The notes below the pieces were generated by a model. It did no database searches, was not told the origin of the DNA, and was given only the letters and a program-made list of their open reading frames with translations. Below are positions 60,859 to 64,000 of a stretch of DNA of 64,000 nucleotides, in pieces. The position numbers were made by a program, and so were the translations under genes. The DNA comes from Pictodentalium vernedei. Its lineage: Eukaryota; Mollusca; Scaphopoda; Dentaliida; Dentaliidae. How positions within the stretch are numbered: position 1 is the first letter of the stretch; each line of letters starts with the position of its first letter. Location of the stretch: assembly GCA_031216915.1 (NCBI GenBank), contig CM062296.1, positions 453,158,287 through 453,222,286 of the forward strand, in the 5' to 3' direction.

Positions 60859-61248
60859 AAGATGCCAACTGCAATGCTCCAGCATTGCAGTTGGCATATT
60901 TATCCTTCCAAAGGACGACATTGTCTCCTCCTTATGGAAGATCGCTTCCTACGAATTAAATTTCACAATGCATGAAAATAAATGCATATGTCCATGGGTT
61001 CGTCTGACCCCCAAAAGACAACTGAGATTCGCATTGTATATAAACATGCCCACTTCAAACATTTGAAATGTATATTGAAAATATGTATATAGAAAATCTA
61101 TTGTACATAATATTACTTTGTATGCTCAATAATTAATGAACAATGTAATTTATTTTGTGAATTTTTTTTTAGAAATATAGTAATTTTTTTACTTAACATT
61201 GGTTGTTTTGTTGTTACTTTGTATTCCTTGCAAAACCTTTCTCGTGTA

Positions 61249-61738
61249 CACTGCAAAAAATATAGGTTCTCTTTCGAACCAAAACTGGTTCTAATCTTGT
61301 CCCTGAGATGGAACCAGTTCTGTTTAAACATTATTTATTTCAAATCAAATAAATTTATAAAGATTAACATTAAATATTAACAGAATTAAACATAAATTAA
61401 GGGGGTTTCAGCCGTAAGTTTAGAGCTTATACGAGGTTGTTTCAAATCATTATTAAGCAAAGGAGATATGAACAGTTGGCATATCGAACCAGTTTTGGTT
61501 CGATATGCCAACTGTTCATATCTCCTTTGTTTCAAAATATTTGGCGACTGCGTTGAATAAGCTCCAAGTTTACTGCTGAATCTACTTCAGTTCATGTAAT
61601 ATTCTGTTAAAATTGAATGCTAATCTTGGTAAATTTATTTGATTTGAAATAAATACTGTTTAAACAGAACTGGTTCCATCTCAGGGACAAGATTAGAACC
61701 AGTTTTGGTTCTAAAGAGACCCTATATTTTTTGCAGTG
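61249..61738. mobile_element. CACTA-like non-autonomous element, one long hairpin
   Basis: It begins CACTGCAAAAAATATAGG and ends with its complement CCTATATTTTTTGCAGTG. The arms pair with few differences for about 125 bases and more loosely to the centre. The inner stem AGATATGAACAGTTGGCATA...TATGCCAACTGTTCATATCT is perfect. Flanks share only TA. CACTG ends and a 2-3 base duplication fit EnSpm/CACTA (family knowledge). No coding remains. Confidence 0.82.
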
Positions 61739-62486
61739 TAGAAAGTATCCAGGAACAATAATTCTGGTCTGTCGTTTTCAAGAAACTGATCGCCCTTGCC
61801 TCAAAAGCCCACCTGAAATGAAAAAAGGAGAGCGGAAAATGATTACATAGAAAATCGTGATAAACAAAGGAATTCTAAAATCCGAATTCGCAACATAAAC
61901 CCTGACAGAAACATACCGAGTATCTTTTAACCTTTATGGTCTGGGTAACTTCCTAAAGATTATCCTGCACCACACCGTGTGAGTCTAGCGGCTTAGCGGT
62001 GACGTCTTGTCAAATCTACGCAGCGAGGTCTTGACTAAAAACCTCTAAAAGGTAATCTGAGTGGTTTTTACAGAGCCTCTTCTTGATTGTACGTAAAACT
62101 CCTGTTCTCAGACCGCAAAGTTTGTCAAATTAGGATAAAGACCTTTGATGGTAAAGAGCGCCCATGAGGTGGCATCTACGAAAAACCGGTGGTACTGGGT
62201 TCCCCATCGAAGAGAAATGACATTATACCATGACTGTTGTGCCTAGTCAATGCTACACGATACAATACAGACATGAGTATACGTTCTATAACACACCACA
62301 CGTTGAATCCGGACTGCGCGCAAGAACGTCATGTAAGAGCGCAAATGATTGGACGTTACACGACTGAGTGACGTTATGACGTGAATGGAATGCTTCGATA
62401 CAAAAATCGTCAAGACAGAAAGTTATCAGACCGCCAAGGGTTATCTTTTTCTTTAAAAATACCAGCTTCATTCACTTAATTCAAGT

Positions 62487-62736
62487 TTAACTCTTTGCAG
62501 GCTGCTGGCGGATAGTCCTGCCGAGGACAGGATTTCTCTTGTCACTGAAATAAGTATAATTTGGGCACATTTAGTCCAATTTTTTCTCCCTGTAATTTGA
62601 ATAGATTTTTCACCAATGATATCTTGAGTTAAACTTAGATGAATTTTTAATCAGATCTAGTCATGGCTGCTTTAGAGCAGCCATGACTAGATTTGATGAA
62701 AAATATCTTGAAAATACTCAGTGGGTTAAGAGTTAA
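62487..62736. mobile_element. TTAA fold-back MITE, family E, opposite orientation
   Basis: TTAACTCTTTGCAGGCTGCTG and CTCAGTGGGTTAAGAGTTAA are the ends. The stem ATCTAGTCATGGCTGCT / AGCAGCCATGACTAGAT is perfect. Confidence 0.9.
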
Positions 62737-63159
62737 TCATGGTATAAATACAGAATACAACTCGGGTACGGGAGCACAGGAAGCACCGATTTTTGGTGAA
62801 GTTTTTCCTTTATTTCACGTGCGCGCTCGTGAAATATAGGAACAACTCCACCTCAGGTCGTTAATACCAGTCCCCCGTACACAACCCTCGTTGTGTTTTT
62901 GTCTCATTATGCTATATGGTAATCATCCTACAGAACCTTTCCCCTTTGAGGACATGATCTCTCCCGTGATTTTCAAAACAACAGGCCTTTCATTGAATTA
63001 ACGGGAATCTCGGCTTGGAGGCCCAACTTTATGAACCCAGATTCTTCGGGTATAAAAATTCTAAAGGGTTTAATAACATCAAAAGCGACGAAAACTGTAT
63101 TATTATCAATACTTCACATAATTCGTAAAAACTATGTCGCGGCTAACAAGGGAAAATGC

Positions 63160-63262
63160 CCCTAGACATCGCTATGCTCCATCATTGGAACGAACTTGTT
63201 CCAATTAGGTTACATAAGCTTTGCTTTTGAGGCAAAAATTAAAAAGAAAACATAAAACATAC
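63160..63262. mobile_element. Family A core remnant
   Basis: CATCATTGGAACGAACTTG, TTCCAATTAGGTTACATAAG and a TTTTGAGGCAAAAATTAAAA flank match the core; termini are not found. Confidence 0.5.
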
Positions 63263-63553
63263 TTTTTTGGGGGAGGCGTGGTAGTGGCAGTACTACTGCT
63301 GGGTATCGCAGCTCAGAATACCAATAAATAATATTTGTGTTTTATTAAATCGATGTCCTCTCAGTCAGAATCAATTCGCTTGACAGATCAATACAGATGA
63401 CTTTTTTGACAGGAATAAATCAATCTCCCAGGAAAAAGTTCACTTTTGATAAGGATTTTTTCTATAAAAACGACATGTTTACGTCCGTTCGTGGAAAGAC
63501 AGAGACATCAATCCACAGGAAGAGAAAGAAATAAAAGTGGAGAGCCAATACGT

Positions 63554-63794
63554 TTAACCCTTTGAACCCCAGAGGCCGCTTTTCCGGCCCAGTAACATGA
63601 TACTTCATAATTTCATTAAGTTGGTTGACTTTTGAGTGAAGGTGTGGTGTAGACCAATCAATATTTTCAACGTGCAGCCCCAAGGCTGCACGTTGAAAAT
63701 ATTAATTGGTCTACCCCCAAATAAAGAATAAGGACACTTCCCGTTGCTGCCCTTGAACTGATATGGAAGATGCCATCAGGGTTCAAAGGTTTAA
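63554..63794. mobile_element. TTAA fold-back MITE, family B
   Basis: TTAACCCTTTGAACCCCAGAG and GGTTCAAAGGTTTAA form the ends. The perfect core hairpin is near 63668-63698. Confidence 0.9.
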
Positions 63795-63894
63795 GTAAGT
63801 TGCAAAATATTGCCTCTATCTGTTCTTATCATTTTCCCATTTTACGGGTAAAATTTACACGCAAAATAAATAGTTTCAGCACATGCCTACCTGC

Positions 63895-63985
63895 CCGTCT
63901 GCCCGCCCGAAACCTGTCCATGCGCCCGAAACCCGTCTATCCGAAACCCGCCAGCCCGCCCGCCCGTCCACCCGCCTTGTCTTGT
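63895..63985 (+). repeat. C-rich low-complexity sequence
   Basis: Irregular repeats of GCCCGCCCG and GAAACCCG give way to CTTGT repeats at the window end. Confidence 0.7.
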
Positions 63986-64000
63986 CTTGTCTTCTTGTCT

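Larger units (their letters stand above)
54957..64000. other. 3' UTR and downstream flank, no further gene seen
   Basis: Sequence after the MyoD stop begins with unassigned 3' UTR-like DNA to about 55280, then repeats: fold-backs, TTAA elements, two SINE copies and a CACTA-like element. No other coding exon is supported. Confidence 0.6.

Overview
The window is animal genomic DNA that holds one recognisable protein-coding gene, a myogenic regulatory factor of the MyoD/Myf5 bHLH family on the + strand. Its three coding exons (3828-4667, 39905-39983, 54826-54956) join in frame to a 349-residue protein. The Cys/His-rich block, the bHLH with the MyoD-specific Ala-Thr and Lys residues, and the C-terminal helix III motif SSLDCLSLIVESI are all intact. 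The intron phases and the tiny middle exon match the vertebrate MyoD layout, but the introns are about 35.2 kb and 14.8 kb. A single AT-rich locus with this layout and no vertebrate-type repeats suggests a non-vertebrate deuterostome (amphioxus, hemichordate or echinoderm). The sequence alone does not settle this, and a lophotrochozoan is not excluded.

The rest (about 98%) is non-coding and unusually rich in short mobile elements. (1) SINEs share one body and an (AAAT)n tail, with either a tRNA-like head (A and B boxes visible) or a 5S-rRNA-like head; five have visible 8-13 bp target duplications. (2) At least two dozen fold-back MITEs of about 185-255 bp are flanked by TTAA, in families with shared ends and different hairpin cores (piggyBac- or Kolobok-like target choice). 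(3) Four non-autonomous hAT elements of about 610-640 bp have 8-bp duplications, and two of them carry the same internal TTAA MITE at the same offset. (4) There is a CACTA-like 490-bp hairpin element, a TACAGT-ended family with a nested 185-bp palindrome, and many smaller perfect or near-perfect hairpins. (5) There are long (TTTA)n/(AAAT)n and (ATT)n microsatellites. No transposase or reverse transcriptase reading frame is visible, so all these elements would depend on proteins encoded elsewhere.

Layout: 1-3827 upstream flank; 3828-4667 exon 1; 4668-39904 intron 1 (SINEs, hAT elements, TTAA MITEs); 39905-39983 exon 2; 39984-54825 intron 2 (second composite hAT, a SINE split by a MITE, a large palindrome, hairpins up to 90 bp from exon 3); 54826-54956 exon 3; 54957-64000 downstream flank with more MITEs and the CACTA-like element, ending in C-rich low-complexity sequence. 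No second gene, tRNA gene, rRNA gene or CRISPR array is supported. The most notable points are the transposon-inflated MyoD locus and the dense set of palindromic TTAA elements with interchangeable hairpin cores.
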